Part shown: in pieces, positions 40,318 through 52,918 of the stretch
Position numbering within the stretch: the stretch's first letter is position 1
Layout of the letters: each line of letters opens with the position of its first letter
From: Symbiodinium natans
Lineage: Eukaryota; Sar; Dinophyceae; Suessiales; Symbiodiniaceae
Assembly (NCBI GenBank): GCA_905221605.1
Contig: CAJNDS010002801.1
Coordinates: 1-64,000 of the forward strand
DNA length: 64,000 nucleotides
Direction of reading: 5' to 3'
Notes under the pieces: model-generated
Database searches by the model: none
What the model saw: the letters and a program-made list of their open reading frames with translations, nothing else
What the model was told of the DNA's origin: nothing
Program-made: the position numbers and the translations under genes

Positions 40318-40480
40318 TCAAAGCCACCCGCTGCCTTCGGCGAGCATCTTTTGTTTCAGTATCTTGGGGATATCTTGGGTCTTGGGATTTGGTGTGGCCA
40401 CCTTGACCTGGGCTATACCCTTGTCCACAGTGTCCTTGATCTTGTCAGCTGGAATCCTTGGATCTTCGTACAGCCATTTG
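40318..40480 (-). CDS. Unknown protein, possible exon
   Basis: The minus-strand frame reads NKWLYEDPRIPADKIKDTVD followed by KVATPNPKTQDIPKILKQKM, a polar Lys/Pro-rich segment with good coding appearance. A further minus frame near 40.85-40.95 kb has a hydrophobic Cys-rich helix (CACCGCCLIGVLLFQFFQVP). These may be exons of the same membrane protein as 39640-40010. Function unknown. Confidence 0.3.
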
Positions 40481-41299
40481 TTGGTGAAAGTTCGGCGATG
40501 CAGGCACATTGGACTGGAATGCAAGGATCGCGTCTTTGCAAAAGGAGGAAAAGAAGGTGTGCTGACTCATTTCGTATCGCAGCATATTGGTAGCCAAGAT
40601 GCGGATTGAACCTCTGCTATTCTCAACCAAGCTCGAACGGACAAGAGCTGGACACACAAAAGAGCTTCCTGTGAAGAAGCTGATCTGCACTTCAATCAAT
40701 CTCACAAATCCACCAAGCAGGCGTGTTGCAGTTCATGTGGGTCTTCCTGTATGCTTGCCCAGGGACACTGCCCCTGGAGTCTCCTCGAGCAAGGTGCGGA
40801 AGGACTTCTTCACCTCTACTTGGGCGTCATGTGCGTCTGGAGATTCGGGACTTGGAAGAACTGAAAAAGCAGGACGCCGATCAAACAGCAGCCACAACAC
40901 GCGCATAGCGGTATAGGGATAGGCCCTTCATAGTTGTAGTATCTTGCGTGCATGGGCCTGCGGTTTAGCCTTCCTGTCCAAGGGAAGTCAGCGTGCGAAT
41001 CGCTCACTGCCGGTAAGAACCTTGAGGAGGAGCCTTCGACATGACCCATGGGCCTTCAAGGCGTCTCTGCACACTTTGTGCCGGTTCGAGGGTATAGTAT
41101 AGGGAACCACGCTGATCCACATGACGATGTTGGAACGGCCAACAGAGTTTGGCGGCGACGGTGTTTGGAAACTTGACACTGCTGCAGCAGGGTCGCAGAT
41201 TGCCATACTGCCGCATGTGGGCCTCTTGCGCATTCCATGTCGTCTGGAATTGCCAGCTGAGACCTTGAGATCGGCGTGAATGTTGATGCCACCATATGC

Positions 41300-42430
41300 A
41301 GCCCCCGTTTACAGTGGAGCTCGATTGCGGCTTGTCTCTAGATGTCTCTATTCTGTGGTTCTTCTATTTGCTGGCCTCCTACATTGACATAGGAAGAGTA
41401 GGATGTATTTGGAGGGTCACAGCAGTAGCTTCCATAATCCGTGGGTTGGAGACAGACTCAGCCATCGGCCATGAGGGCCGTAACGCGGTAAATAGAAGGC
41501 AAGCGAGTAGTGCCTCGGCAATTTGGCAACTATCTACAAGTCGCTTCCGGATTTGAACACACGAACACATCTACACGCCGTTCCTACAGACAGCGCTCTT
41601 TGCAATCAGGTTTCTCGCGCCATGGTCGCAAAGTTTGAGCGACTGCTGTTCACAGGACAGCCCGAGCCGAGATGCTGCGAGCTTAAACTTACACTTGCTC
41701 TCGTGTGAGCATGTGGCCAGCCTGTGCTCCTGAAGAATTGCTGCCCCAAAATGCATCAAGTACTCACCATTGCCTGTCTGGGATTGATGGCGACCGCACC
41801 GAGAGTGAAGTAAAGGTAGATAAACCTCAGGAGCACCATGGAACAACTTTAGCTGTCAGTGCGTGGACATGGCAAGGCATCTCGCTCTCTCCAATCGTTC
41901 TACTTTCATGACGCACGACGTGTGGGAGTGGAGCCCCACGTAGCGATGCCTTCACAAAGCTGAGGCTACACATTAGTCACTCATTAGTCAGCGCACGGGG
42001 CAGCTGGCAACCTGGTCTTGCCTGGCCTTGCTTTGACCCCGTGAAGTGTATAAGCGGTGTGGCGCGACTTTGTACAACATCTGCGCAGCTGTACTTAAAA
42101 GCGCGACGCTTAACTCCTACGGTCCTACACTCACAGAGTGGCAAACCGAGGCAGGCTTGGGACGCCGGATGCCGCCAGATGCCGCCAGATGCTGCCGGAA
42201 CTTGAGCCTGGCACAACACGGGCCGCAGACGTCTTCAAGTTCAAAGCGAACGACGAACAACTCCCAAGCCCATCCATTTCTGCGCTTGCATGGCGGGACA
42301 TTGAAATCAGCTACGACAGCTAACGTCCACATGCAGCATCACGGTTCTCATGGTTGCTTCCCATGAGGCCAAGAGCACCTGTGAAACAAAGCGCCTACTG
42401 AAGGACGCGCTGACTCTTGTTGACTCACTC
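41300..42430. other. Intergenic stretch, nothing recognised
   Basis: Only short frames. Contains an exact 10-bp tandem pair at 42171-42190 (GCCGCCAGAT twice). It would include the 3' untranslated region of the esterase gene. Confidence 0.45.
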
Positions 42431-44169
42431 TCAAACATACACAGGTTGGGCTTCGGAGGGCACCAACAAATCACGGAGATGAGACTGACGAAGCTGTCCC
42501 GATTTGACGTCGGTTGTGCCCCACGACCAACACGTTGGATTCTCGTTCGGCTCCTCCGTGGCAGCGGCAACAAAGACTGACCTGCCATGGAACCAGGACG
42601 TAAAGGCATCACGAAGAGTTACATTGCCAGAGGTGAGCCTGGTCCATCCGAGATCCAGGTTCAGATACTGGCAGTGGCTCACACAACTATAGAGAAAGTA
42701 TGATGATGGGGCCATCACTTTTGACAGATTTCCCACCAATGCATCTCTGAGATTGTGCTGGGCAGTCTTCTGCTGTTTCGTGCAATTCTTCTTGTAGGTG
42801 CAAGAGTCTGGCATCTGCAAGATCTGACCCATTTGCCAGGAGTCAAAGAAGGAGTTCACGACAAAGACAGGAGTTTCAACGAAGGGCAACAGGTATTGCG
42901 CCATGAAGCACCGCCATGGTTCCTCTGTGTGGTGCTCGAAGCACTTGGGTCGCAGGGAGGGTGAGTTCCTCATGTTCATGGTTTCAAAGACCCATTGGTA
43001 GAGCGGCGTGTAGTGCGGATTTCCTGAAAAGTTCGGGAGGTCCATGAAGAAGCCGCACTGTGGCAAACCAACCACACGGGTCGCAGGGAACTGCTCGCGG
43101 ATGAAGTCCATGTGAAGCCACGCCGTCAAGCCACCAGCGGAGCAACCGCCAACCTGAGCACCGCCATGTGCAAGAGTTGTAACAGTGTTGTAATTCCGAT
43201 TCTGAGAAATCAGAAATCCATGTTGCTGCTGAGTTTGAATAGGCACTCATCTTGCGGCAAGCGGCAATCAGGTTGCGAGAGCTTGCTAGTCCGGCCTGAG
43301 CCATGCTCTTCAGGGTTGCATTAAGAATCTGCGCCCCGCGGAAGAAGACCGACTGGTTGCCGACTGCGACCGGGCCTGACAGCAAAGTGAGACAGGCAAA
43401 TTTTACGTTGCCTCCCATTGTGCACCAGATTCTGCATCTCGAGCCTGTTTCTTTAGACGTCTACATTCTAAAGAGCGCAAGGAGTTCTGGGCCAGTTGCC
43501 TTTCACATTGCCAGCCCTGCTTCCACCATCACAGTACAGCGCGAACACCTTGTTCCAGTTGTACATTTCCGGGTTGACGGTGCTGCTGTTCGACAAATAG
43601 CCACCCACCCCGCCATCTGAATAGGTCAACATTTTGGTCTTCTCGGCCAAAAAGAACTTGCTGCTCCCCAATGAAGTTTTTGATCTGGCCAGGCAGTCTT
43701 CGAGGCTTATACCTGCGTGGATTCATGCCCTATCGGAATCGTGCTGCTACGTGCTGCTGCCTCTGTCGCCGGCATCTGGCTTAAGCCAAGCTGCACCAGC
43801 CCCCGCCCTGGAAGTGGATCACCCACTGGTCTGCACCGCTGCCCCATCCTGATGCACATGCTGTTGGTCAGGCACGACAAAGCGTGCTTTCAACAAGTGC
43901 CGGCCTCGCTCGAAGAAGTATCCTGAGAAGCCAGGGCAATTGCGTCGAGTGAACGGCTCTGCTTTCTGCAAGTGCCTTAAGGTGTGTAGGCATGGAGCTA
44001 AGTGTTAATTAGAAGATATCAGAAGCCCCTCCCCCCTCCCCAATCCTGCAGGCGAGCCATCCAGGCAAACTGCGCCATCCCCCACGGCTTCATCCAGCAG
44101 CACCAAGGACCAAGTGTCAAACTCGGCAGCGGCTGTTAAGACGAAAGTGGTTGCCAAAAGGGCTAGCAT
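42431..44169 (-). CDS. Secreted pectin acetylesterase / Notum-type carboxylesterase (CE13), complete, six exons
   Basis: CE13 enzymes remove acetyl or acyl groups from polysaccharides or proteins outside the cell. Minus-strand exons: 44169-44046, 43922-43905, 43848-43792, 43712-43500, 43375-43266, 43153-42431. They sum to 1,245 bp, a 414-residue product. Exon 1 encodes a signal peptide (MLALLATTFVLTAAAEF) and the family start VCLDGSPAG. Exon 2 is an 18-bp microexon (YFFERG). Exon 3 has WVIHFQGGGWC. Exon 4 has SLEDCLARSKTSLGSS and FALYCDGG. The catalytic triad is Ser179 in GGCSAGG, Asp278 in NSFFDSWQ and His334 in SCVSHCQ. Donors are GA, GC, GC, GC and GC, all with AG acceptors. The exon 4 end could lie 12 bases earlier, also in frame. 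The substrate may be algal cell-wall polysaccharide, which is an inference. Confidence 0.93.
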
Positions 44170-45880
44170 CCTGGAAAGTCCTGCTGGATCCTGCTCCAGC
44201 CAGCGTCGCTGAAAAGCTTGAGCCAATTTAGACAGCAGACAGGGCTTGGACTCATCATTCTCCTTCTTGCAAGGCACAAGGGCCTAAGGAGGAAACATAG
44301 CCACCGTTCAGGTGACTGTGGCAATCGAAATCCAGAGAAGGCGCCGACAAACACCACACACTTGACACGCACGCACACACCCACACATATCCCAGTCCCT
44401 CCAAAGCCAGCCACCTCCGATTGGACTGCATGGGTGTGGCACAGGCTTTGCCTGAGCAGCGTCCATGAGGCACACGCACACAACTAATTCAAATCCCAAG
44501 CATAGCAAGATCCAGAAGCACTTTGCTACTTTGACATGGTTGCTTAAAAGCATGACTTCAAAGCTGCAGAATGCATGAATAGACGGGGATGATGCCGAGG
44601 CCGAGCTTCTCACAGCTCCGATTGCACGTGAACAACAAGCGAAGCAAAAGATAGCAAAATGCTGAGCCAAGGACAAGGTGTGCAGCTGCATTGGTCCGAG
44701 ACTGTCTGAGACCATGGCGCCCAAGACACAGACCGAAAGGGATGTTGCATTTTAGTGCTGACAAGGCAGCACAGCTTTTGTACAAACTTCCTACAAAGTA
44801 GCTCCCCAGCTCCTTTGCATGGCACTCGGGGCAAAACGTCTTGAGCGTGTAACGTGCATCCGGCGTAGACGTCCAAGCGCACTCAGAAGAGTCTGAACAC
44901 GTCTGCAAAACTCCAGGGTCCCCTTGCTCGATGCGTGCTCGGATGACCAAGGGGTCTCCACCTAAACGCAGGAATCTGCCAAGGATGGGCTGACATGAGT
45001 CTGCTCCATAGATGTGACATGTGACATCTGGGGTGCCAGCGCTGTAGGATCGTCTGGTGAATCCGAGCATCCAATCGCCCCTTCAGAGCTTTCAGAGCAT
45101 GGGCCCTTGTTCTACGATGGTATCTCCGGACGTTGCAACCTATCATGTCCATGGCTCAGGTGCCTCCATCAACGAAAGCCTCGGCGCGCACTTCCACAGA
45201 TTCATCAGAAAAAGATCCCCCCAACCTGGCCAAGCGCCGGGCAGCATGCGTAGCAGCTCTGCCTTGAGCTGACGCACCGCTGACGGGTAGACGTCTCCCT
45301 CCTTAAGGCGCGTGGATTCTATCATTCGTTTCTCTAACAAATAGACGGAGAGACAGATAGAGAAAGATATATATATATATATACAAGCATCATCACAACT
45401 GCGCATTCGAAGCTGTCAAAGCGCTCGAGGATTGTCGCCTTGTACATGGTCTAACTTCTGACCCATGCATCTCTATCTGTTTTCAAGGTTTTCAGCGCGC
45501 ATTGTCGATGCCTGCTGAGCTATCCAATGTCCTGTACACGCTGCGGAAAGGTTCAGAATATGCACGCAGCCGCTAACATGTTAAAAGATGTCAAACATTT
45601 TGTTTTGAAGACGTTCGCTTGCACTTTCTTGGAAGGTGCCGCGAATCGGAGATCTACTCGACACAAGGGGTGATGCTTATTCAGCCTGCAAGCAGCCTTG
45701 GAGAAGGCCGATAATCGCAGCATCAATTGACCCGTGCAACTTGGTTCGGCGATACAGCGCCGATGTGTCGCAGGTCGGGCCCATGACTCTGGCGACCGGT
45801 ATCGAAGTAGTTATTCCTGGTGAAGTTGCTGCTTCCTGGAGATCGCTCAGAGCATGAGGCGGTCTGCACGCACATTGTTT
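44170..45880. other. Intergenic stretch, nothing recognised
   Basis: Upstream of the esterase gene. Contains a CA-rich stretch (44352-44388) and an (AT)n run (45367-45383). Frames on both strands are short and carry no signature. Confidence 0.45.
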
Positions 45881-45889
45881 TTGCAAAGT

Positions 45890-46200
45890 CTACCAGCCCA
45901 TTGCCCGAAGCAGTTTGGAAGACTTTATGCTTGCATCTTCTTGCACCTCAGGGGGTGTATGCAGTGAAGCGTCGGTAGAAGCGATCCATCGTGAGACCAG
46001 GGAATCCATCCTCAGTTCTGTAGTGTACTGCAAGCCGCCACAAAGCCCACATGAACCACTCCGTTGCCACAGAGCTTTGAGCATTTGCACATCAGACACT
46101 TGCAGACTCTTGTTGCAGTCTGGAAGCACGCCATGTCCCCGTAAACCCACCCGTTGCCAGAAAGTGCCTGACCAGGAAGTGATAAGAGTTACACAGCATA
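45890..46200 (-). CDS. Unknown protein, possible exon
   Basis: The minus-strand frame reads WSGTFWQRVGLRGHGVLPDC, then LWQRSGSCGLCGGLQYTTEL and SLVSRWIASTDASLHTPPEV. The Trp/Cys pattern and helical spacing look like real coding sequence. No family is recognised. Another minus frame near 46300-46400 (ILEGQSLLGRAGDALLRDNP) may belong to the same gene. Confidence 0.35.
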
Positions 46201-46961
46201 GCAGCATGACACCACCCCGGCTTACATTCGACCTACAAATAAGGCATGCAGACGCATGTTTTGAGGGGGAAAGCATGCAAGGTGCCTGGCAGTCCCAGGC
46301 CTGTCATGCTCAAAAGTGGATTGTCCCGCAGCAGGGCGTCGCCAGCCCTGCCAAGGAGGGATTGACCTTCCAGGATGCCGCAAAACAAACAAAAGGCGGG
46401 CTCTTGCTGTCTGGAGGGGGTGCACGTGCCGACTGCCTCTGGTGGGACCACGTGTCATAGCCAGGCCAGAACGGAATTCTTGCCACAGATGAATGCCTGT
46501 GACCAGCCGTTTTGTCGTGTCCTGGGCAAATATCCATCAACAAACCTGTACGAGCTGCGAATTCAAAGAGATGCAGTTGTGCAAAATCGAAAGGGGCACA
46601 AAACCACAACAAACCACAACTGCTGGTACAGGGTCTCAGTGCAGAAAGGTGAGGCAAGCTCTCCTTGGGCTGCATGGAATGAACGCGCTTGGCAATTTGA
46701 GAAAGCAGAAGCATGGGGACGCACCGCCAGTTCTGGCGCTGTCTGTCCAAGCAGAACTTAAAACTCAGCCAAGCAGCTCGCAGTGCTCCTTGTGAGTAAC
46801 TGCTTCGCAGACCTTCACGTGCACAGTCTGTCCTCTCAGGGAGCACTCACAGGGCATCCAGAAACTGCAACCCAAAAAAGGCTTAAGCAAGCGCAGGACC
46901 GTGTGGACAACTGTTCACTAACAACTTTCACGCTGCTATGCTTGCACTACAGTAGCTGCTT

Positions 46962-47260
46962 TCAGGATCGGACTAGGATAGGATGGGGCAAGGCAGGGTC
47001 TTGCAAGTTCTCTACCAGTTCTCTGTGAGAATCAGGGCGGACCAGCCATCCAGTATGACCTACATATGCATTCGCAGGCTTTGACCAGCGCGCACCATGA
47101 GGAGCTCGTGACGCTGCACTCGCCAGGTGAGCGTGGTCGCCCTGCCAAGGCTGGCTCAGGATACGGATATATGAATATGGAACTATGTTCGGGAAATCTA
47201 CGGGTATTTCAGAGAAGTGCTTCAAGATGGTGTGCAACACATGTGCTTGCAGAGCGACAG
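46962..47260 (-). CDS. Unknown protein, possible exon
   Basis: The minus-strand frame contains HVLHTILKHFSEIPVDFPNI, then ARWSKPANAYVGHTGWLVRP and HRELVENLQDPALPHP. Composition is protein-like and the strand matches the other genes. Family unknown. Confidence 0.33.
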
Positions 47261-49544
47261 GCTGCAGGCTTAAGCTGCAGTCGGGCAACGTCACTGAGAC
47301 ACATACACACACACACACAATGAGTGTGTTGAAGAAGAATTCAGTAGAGAAGCCCAAATAGCCCCTGAAGTATCTGATACTAGTAGTATCTCCAACCTCT
47401 TGCTGCAGAAAAGGGTCGTCGCGGCTCGGCGCGGCAATGCGTGGTGCTGCGTGCCCCATGATGGCATTGCATGGCTCATCTAGAATCTAGAACCTCTCTG
47501 GTCTACGGACATATTAACGGACCTGGTGCCGGCTCTAGCGAAGTCCTCAGGGCCGATGCGTTGTTCAACCGGAGCTACAAGGAACGAATTCCGGCAATGG
47601 ACCCAAGACTTGTTGGCAGGGGTTACCTCCTCGTGCCCTCCTGGCCCCTGGTGAAGTCTGAGACCTTCTGAGCCAGTCCTGTTAAGCGTAAAAAGTCGGT
47701 GTGCCGAGGGCCCATGGGCCACGGCGGGCATGGAAGCTGAGTGCGCGTGGGGCCGGGTGAGGGCCCGACTGATTTCTGCAACTGCTGGAAGTTCACCATG
47801 AGCAACTTGAACCTTCAAGATTTGCAAAGCTCACAGCGTACACTACGAAATCAATTCTGGCAAGCATTTTTTTCAGCTCCGAGGTGTTGGCACCAGCTCG
47901 ATGAGGCCCATGTTGCTCAGAAACTCCTTGACATGCATGTATCACCCAAACCTCGACCTAGACCTTGGTTACATTCTGGAACCCCAGCACTGGAACGGAA
48001 AGTGTGCGCAGAATTCGCTCGTCCTGGTTGCGAGGATTGGGGCCTTAGATTTCACATGAAGGAAGCATGCAACGACAGAGCTGACGCACAGTCCACACCT
48101 GGCCAATCAAGTCCGGGACCCTGTGCCAACTCGGTCAGCAGCACGACCACGAACTTTATCTGAAGTACATGCGACATCATGCGACATGAGATGGCACAGG
48201 GCTGTGAGAGAGCACAGGCATGAACAAACGTAATTGGGATTTAAAGCTGGAGGGCAGCAGAACTCTGCCCTGTCTCTAAGTCAACTGCAGGCTCATGAGA
48301 AGAACTGAAGCAAAAGCAGCACGACAAAGGCCACGACACACTTGAGCTCACTGAGTGAAGCATAGTTCGCCTTGTATATCACAAGAAAGCACGGTTTATC
48401 GATGCTTCGCTCCACAGATCAGCGGCACTCCACAACTAGATGTTAAACGATATGCGTCGCCCATATCGCTATGATCCGCGCGCCCTGGGCATCCTTGCAC
48501 AACCTTGTCAACCTTACTGCTGCGGAGAAGCTCAGCTCTGAAGGGAAGCACGCTTGAAAGGGGTGGCACATCTGCAACCAGCAGTCTGCACAAGCTGAGG
48601 CCGACGCAGCCAGCAACATAGACCGGGAACCTCGAACTGCTTTGGAGATGCACTGTCGTCATCAGTTTTGCGCCGTTTGGTGCCACAGCTTTGTTTGGAC
48701 TCAAAACAAGCATGGACCGCAGGCGCACACAAACCCAAAGGATCTACGGCTCCTATGGATAACTCAGCCTTTTTGCCACCGCCATGCCCAAGAAGGTATG
48801 GGATAGGCATAGGACTGGAAGATGTCTGGGGGCCCGGTCGTTAAAGGAGCGCACATTGCCCTCCTGGGAGTATAGGTAGTCCTGCGAGTGTGTTATGGGA
48901 TGACGTCTGCTGTACAGGTCAGAATGCTCATACACAAGTCCTGCATTGCCTTGAACTGGCCCTCCACAAGCATTCTCACAGCCTTCCGATCAGAGAATGG
49001 AACGAACAGCAAGGCTGTGTCTTTAATCTAAGTCTTCAAGCCTTACTTTCTGCAGGTATCGTCACATGGCACATATCCTGCCAAAGCGAGCGCTGCTGGC
49101 CTGTATGGCGTCAACTGCCTGGGGCAGAGGATCTCGGTAGACAATTAGAACATCAGAGAATGTCTTTCCAGCCCTCCGCGGGCCCCCGCAGTGGTGCTCT
49201 ACTTGTTGCGGTGTGTTCTGTGTGCTCTTCTTGCCGGCCCAGCCTGCTCCAACAAGTCATCGTATCTTGGCACGGACACAGGTCCAAGGATGTGCTGCAA
49301 AACGAATGCCCAAGCCGGAGATCAAAGTATCTTTGAACTGTGCCGCATCTGCATCTTGGGGCTGGACTCGCGCAGCCTTGCCTCAGCGACAGAGCATTTG
49401 AAGCCGTCATAAGTATATAGATTTTGCTACATGTGGGGCTGTTGTCTGTCTCCGCCTTCTCTTGGGACGTCAGGACTGGTAGTGTCCGGAAGCCGTGCAC
49501 AAACCTCAGCTCAAAGAGATGAAGTTCTGAAGCGTCACCAGGGT

Positions 49545-49558
49545 GGGGGGGGGGGGGG
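49545..49558 (+). repeat. Poly-G run (14)
   Basis: Fourteen consecutive G bases in unassigned sequence. Confidence 0.95.
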
Positions 49559-50152
49559 CTACAGTACAAAACTTGACAACCTAGAAGGATGCGCCTTAGA
49601 GACACGAGACAGTCGAAGGGCCGCAAGTTAGGCCGACTGAGGCGAGCGCTTTGCTGCGCGCCCCGCCGTTGACAGAATCTGACATCAAGATTAGCTGGGG
49701 TGCGCTGGCTGTGATACACTGGCCGGAACCTCGTGGAAGGACTCCCACATGCCCGTGTCATCGTCGCTAGAAGACATGGCTTCGTGCAGGCCGACTTGGA
49801 CAACCTGCACGAACAGTCTGAAACTGTAAATGGGCCTGCATCAGAAGTCTGTCTGTCCTTTGTTACCTGAGAGGAACCGGTTAAAGAAGTGCGTCGACAT
49901 ATCGCGACACACGGAGTGCAGACCGTTGCAAGCCCAAACTGTACCTGAACATCAACCTCCGAACATCCAGTGGCAAGATTGAGCCTCGTAATCCAGTGGC
50001 AAGAAACAACTCTCGGATTCGGATGCATCCGCCTTGTTGACCTTTGCCTCGCCATCCGCTCCCCGGCTTTGGAGCAGTTCCTGGGTTCAACAAGCGGAAG
50101 CTTGCGAGCTGCGTGGAACATCGTGGAGCTGACAGCTGACAGCATATGACTC

Positions 50153-50186
50153 ACATATATAAATATATACACATATATATATATAC
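50153..50186. repeat. TA-rich microsatellite
   Basis: Imperfect run of TA and CATA units. Confidence 0.9.
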
Positions 50187-52918
50187 AGACACACATGTAG
50201 ATGTGACAAGGCATGCCGTAGGCTAGTAAAATTTCGTCGCTCTTTGACATGCGCGACACGACGAAAAAGGAAGACTTGAGCCCAACTTGATCATGGGAGG
50301 ATTGAGGGAGCGGCTCCGAGAACATGCCACGCCAAACGCTGGACCTCGGGGGAGTCGGAGAGTTTCCATAAAACACAATTTTTGGAGGTTTAGGGTGTCC
50401 TGCTTTATAACTTCTGCTGGGAACCCTGCGTCTTGCACAGCGTGGTTGTTGAGGACCTGGCTCCAGCCGAAGCGAAAACAGCGACAAGAATGTTCTTCCC
50501 CTGGCTCAGGCCGTGGCTTTCACCAGAAGCTTTCCCACACCAGCCTTTGAAAGCTCCACCTTGCACAGTATGGTAGTACCCAGCAATCTAGGTAGAACTT
50601 CTTGCCTGGTTCTTCGCTGAACGTAAAGTCAGCATGCCCCACCTGAATGTATGTCAACTGCTGTGTGTCCTCTTTCTTTGCATCCTCGCTTTGCGCCTGT
50701 GCACGCACTGACACACACACACGCACACGATGCAGTGACCATGGTCGATTGAAGCCGTCCCTCACAAGCATGCCAGCAGCTGGGCCCCATGCCATGCCAA
50801 TCATGGCAAGAAAGACCCTGCAGTACTATGCATTTCCCATGCTGCCATTCGCTGCCATTCATGTACAGTTCTTCTGTTCAACTGCAAGGCCTCATCGTGC
50901 GACGGAGGCTGGGAAGATCGTGCAAGTCCCCCTCGCCTCAGATTTGGTGCTCGACGCATGTCTCGTGCGCTGTCGCAAGCGCAGTGCCTGAGAGCCTAGC
51001 AGTGTTGCACCAGCCGATGAATACAATCTTGCACCTCAGCAGTCACTGGAGCATGTGCTGCTTTTCTGTTGCTGCCGTCGCGGTGCCCGCAGCAGACAGT
51101 GTCCACAACTCAATAACCCTTCCGATTGCGCCAAGGCACCGTAATGGCATGCCTGCGGAAGTCCATTTCAGTCCTTAAGGCGCTATTTTTCCAAGCTGTG
51201 GAGAGATGTTGAGATCTCAGATGTCCACGACTTCCCAACTCCCTCTGTGTGCCCTGCTCCGATGTGAGGTTCTTCAAATACGGCGGATATTCCGGATCGG
51301 TTTCCTCGTAGATGGTCAGGAAAGCCTGCTAGGCACCACTGCAGCTTGGGCTGGCTCACCGTGCAAAACCGCTTTCGCTGTCCACTTCCATTCGTGGCAG
51401 TACTTTGTAACCCGCAGCTGCCTGCCCTAGCAGATGGCTCTGTCGCCGCAAACGCTCCTTTCGATGCCCAAACTGCCAACATTCGCTCACACAGGCAGTG
51501 GTGTGCAGACTTGACTGGCGGAGCGAGTTTACGAAGCATCCATGTGCAAAACTACACAACGAAATTCTATCTTCATGTTCCAAGGCTAACTTTCATAGAT
51601 TTTCACGGACAAGCCAGGCTGCAGTAGAACGAAGCTACCCATCTCACAAAAGAACATGGACAACGACGATACTGGACACCAATCTGATTCTAATCTGACC
51701 TTCCTAGGTGAAGGCAGGCGCCCAATCCTGGCATCGAGGATCTTCGCGCAGTGCCTGGATCAGCCGATGCCAGAGCTCCTGGCATCGACAAACTTGTGTT
51801 GCGCAGTGCGTAAAGTGCCGTGCCCTGATATCACGAAAACCAAAAAAACATCTGCACGCGCCTGGTCGGGGGAGCTTACCTCCAGCTCCTTCGAGAGCTG
51901 AACAAGCTCAAGCTTGCGAAGGCAACAGAAGCAAAGAAGGCACAGGCATTGCCTTGGTGTCTGTGTGGTTTTCGTTGCTTTCCAGGAGGGTGGCAGTGTC
52001 GGCCTCCAGGCAACCGCCGGATTCTCCGGAAATATCCACACCACACCTTCCCGGCTTGCCTTGCCCTCCACAGCTGTCATGACACGATATGCCGCGATGG
52101 AGAGAAGCTCCATGCTGCTGGCAGGAAGCCGGGCGCGGAAACTCAGTTTTGGCAAGGGTTGGGCCATGATGCAACGTGCCAAGCTTGACCACGTAGACAG
52201 GGACGGTTCCAAGGGCGGGACGCCGCACTCCGATCCAACATCTTGAAACCTTTCCAAGGCTCCAAGGGCACACATTGGCACCCTTTGCCAACCGGTACTG
52301 GCAGTCCAAGCTGCGCTTGAGGTACTTCTGTCCGAGGATCTGCAGCTGCTCACCTTGAATGAACTCGACAATCTACAATCCCAAGATGTCCCAAGCTCTT
52401 GCTTGCTTTGCTTTCCTCAAGGAGATGGCCTGCAGTTTCATCCTTGCAGATGCATGCCTGGAATGGCCTGTCACAGCAAGCTCAGCTGCATGTGGGCATG
52501 TAGGCTGCTCCATTTGTTTCGGCAACACTGCTTGCACCATGCGTTTTGCACCATTGCACTTGAGGCCGGCGCCCGTTGAAGAAGGAATCAACGCAATTCA
52601 GAATTGCAGCCAGGTATTCCTCCTTCTCCTGCACGAAACATGTGCATGAGCAGATGATAGTAAACGCTATCCTCATGCTATATTCCATCGGCCGCAGTTT
52701 AACTTTTTAAGTCCACGACAAAGGGTAGACGGATGTGGCTACGCTGGCAAGTGGCAAGAGAACACAGCACCCGTTCCAAAACTGGAGATTCGCGAACGTG
52801 AAAACGAACATGATGAAGCACATAACATCAACGATATGAGCAGGTGGCCGAGGTTCTTTTTCCCACGCTCTTCACTGAACACAGTAGCTCAAAAAGGCGT
52901 GAGGACGAGCATGGTTTG

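Larger units (their letters stand above)
47270..52918. other. Stretch without assigned gene
   Basis: Contains a (CA)n run (47303-47319), a poly-G run (49545-49558), a TA-rich block (50153-50186) and exact 10-bp tandem pairs at 48169-48188 and 50841-50860. Minus-strand frames near 50.35 kb (NLQKLCFMETLRLPRG), 50.65 kb (QQLTYIQVGHADFTFSEEP) and 51.9 kb (VQLSKELEVSSPDQARADVF) look exon-like but match no family I know. Confidence 0.4.

Noticed and set aside
50300-50400. FMETLRLPRG resembling a cytochrome P450 ExxR helix
   Set aside because: Four residues are not enough. No haem-binding Cys loop or other P450 motif is found nearby.
49153-50487. A 444-codon open frame on the minus strand
   Set aside because: It runs through a TA-rich microsatellite (giving Ile/Tyr repeats) and a poly-G run (giving poly-Pro). 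It shows no domain and overlaps better exon-like pieces in other frames. I take it as a chance open frame.
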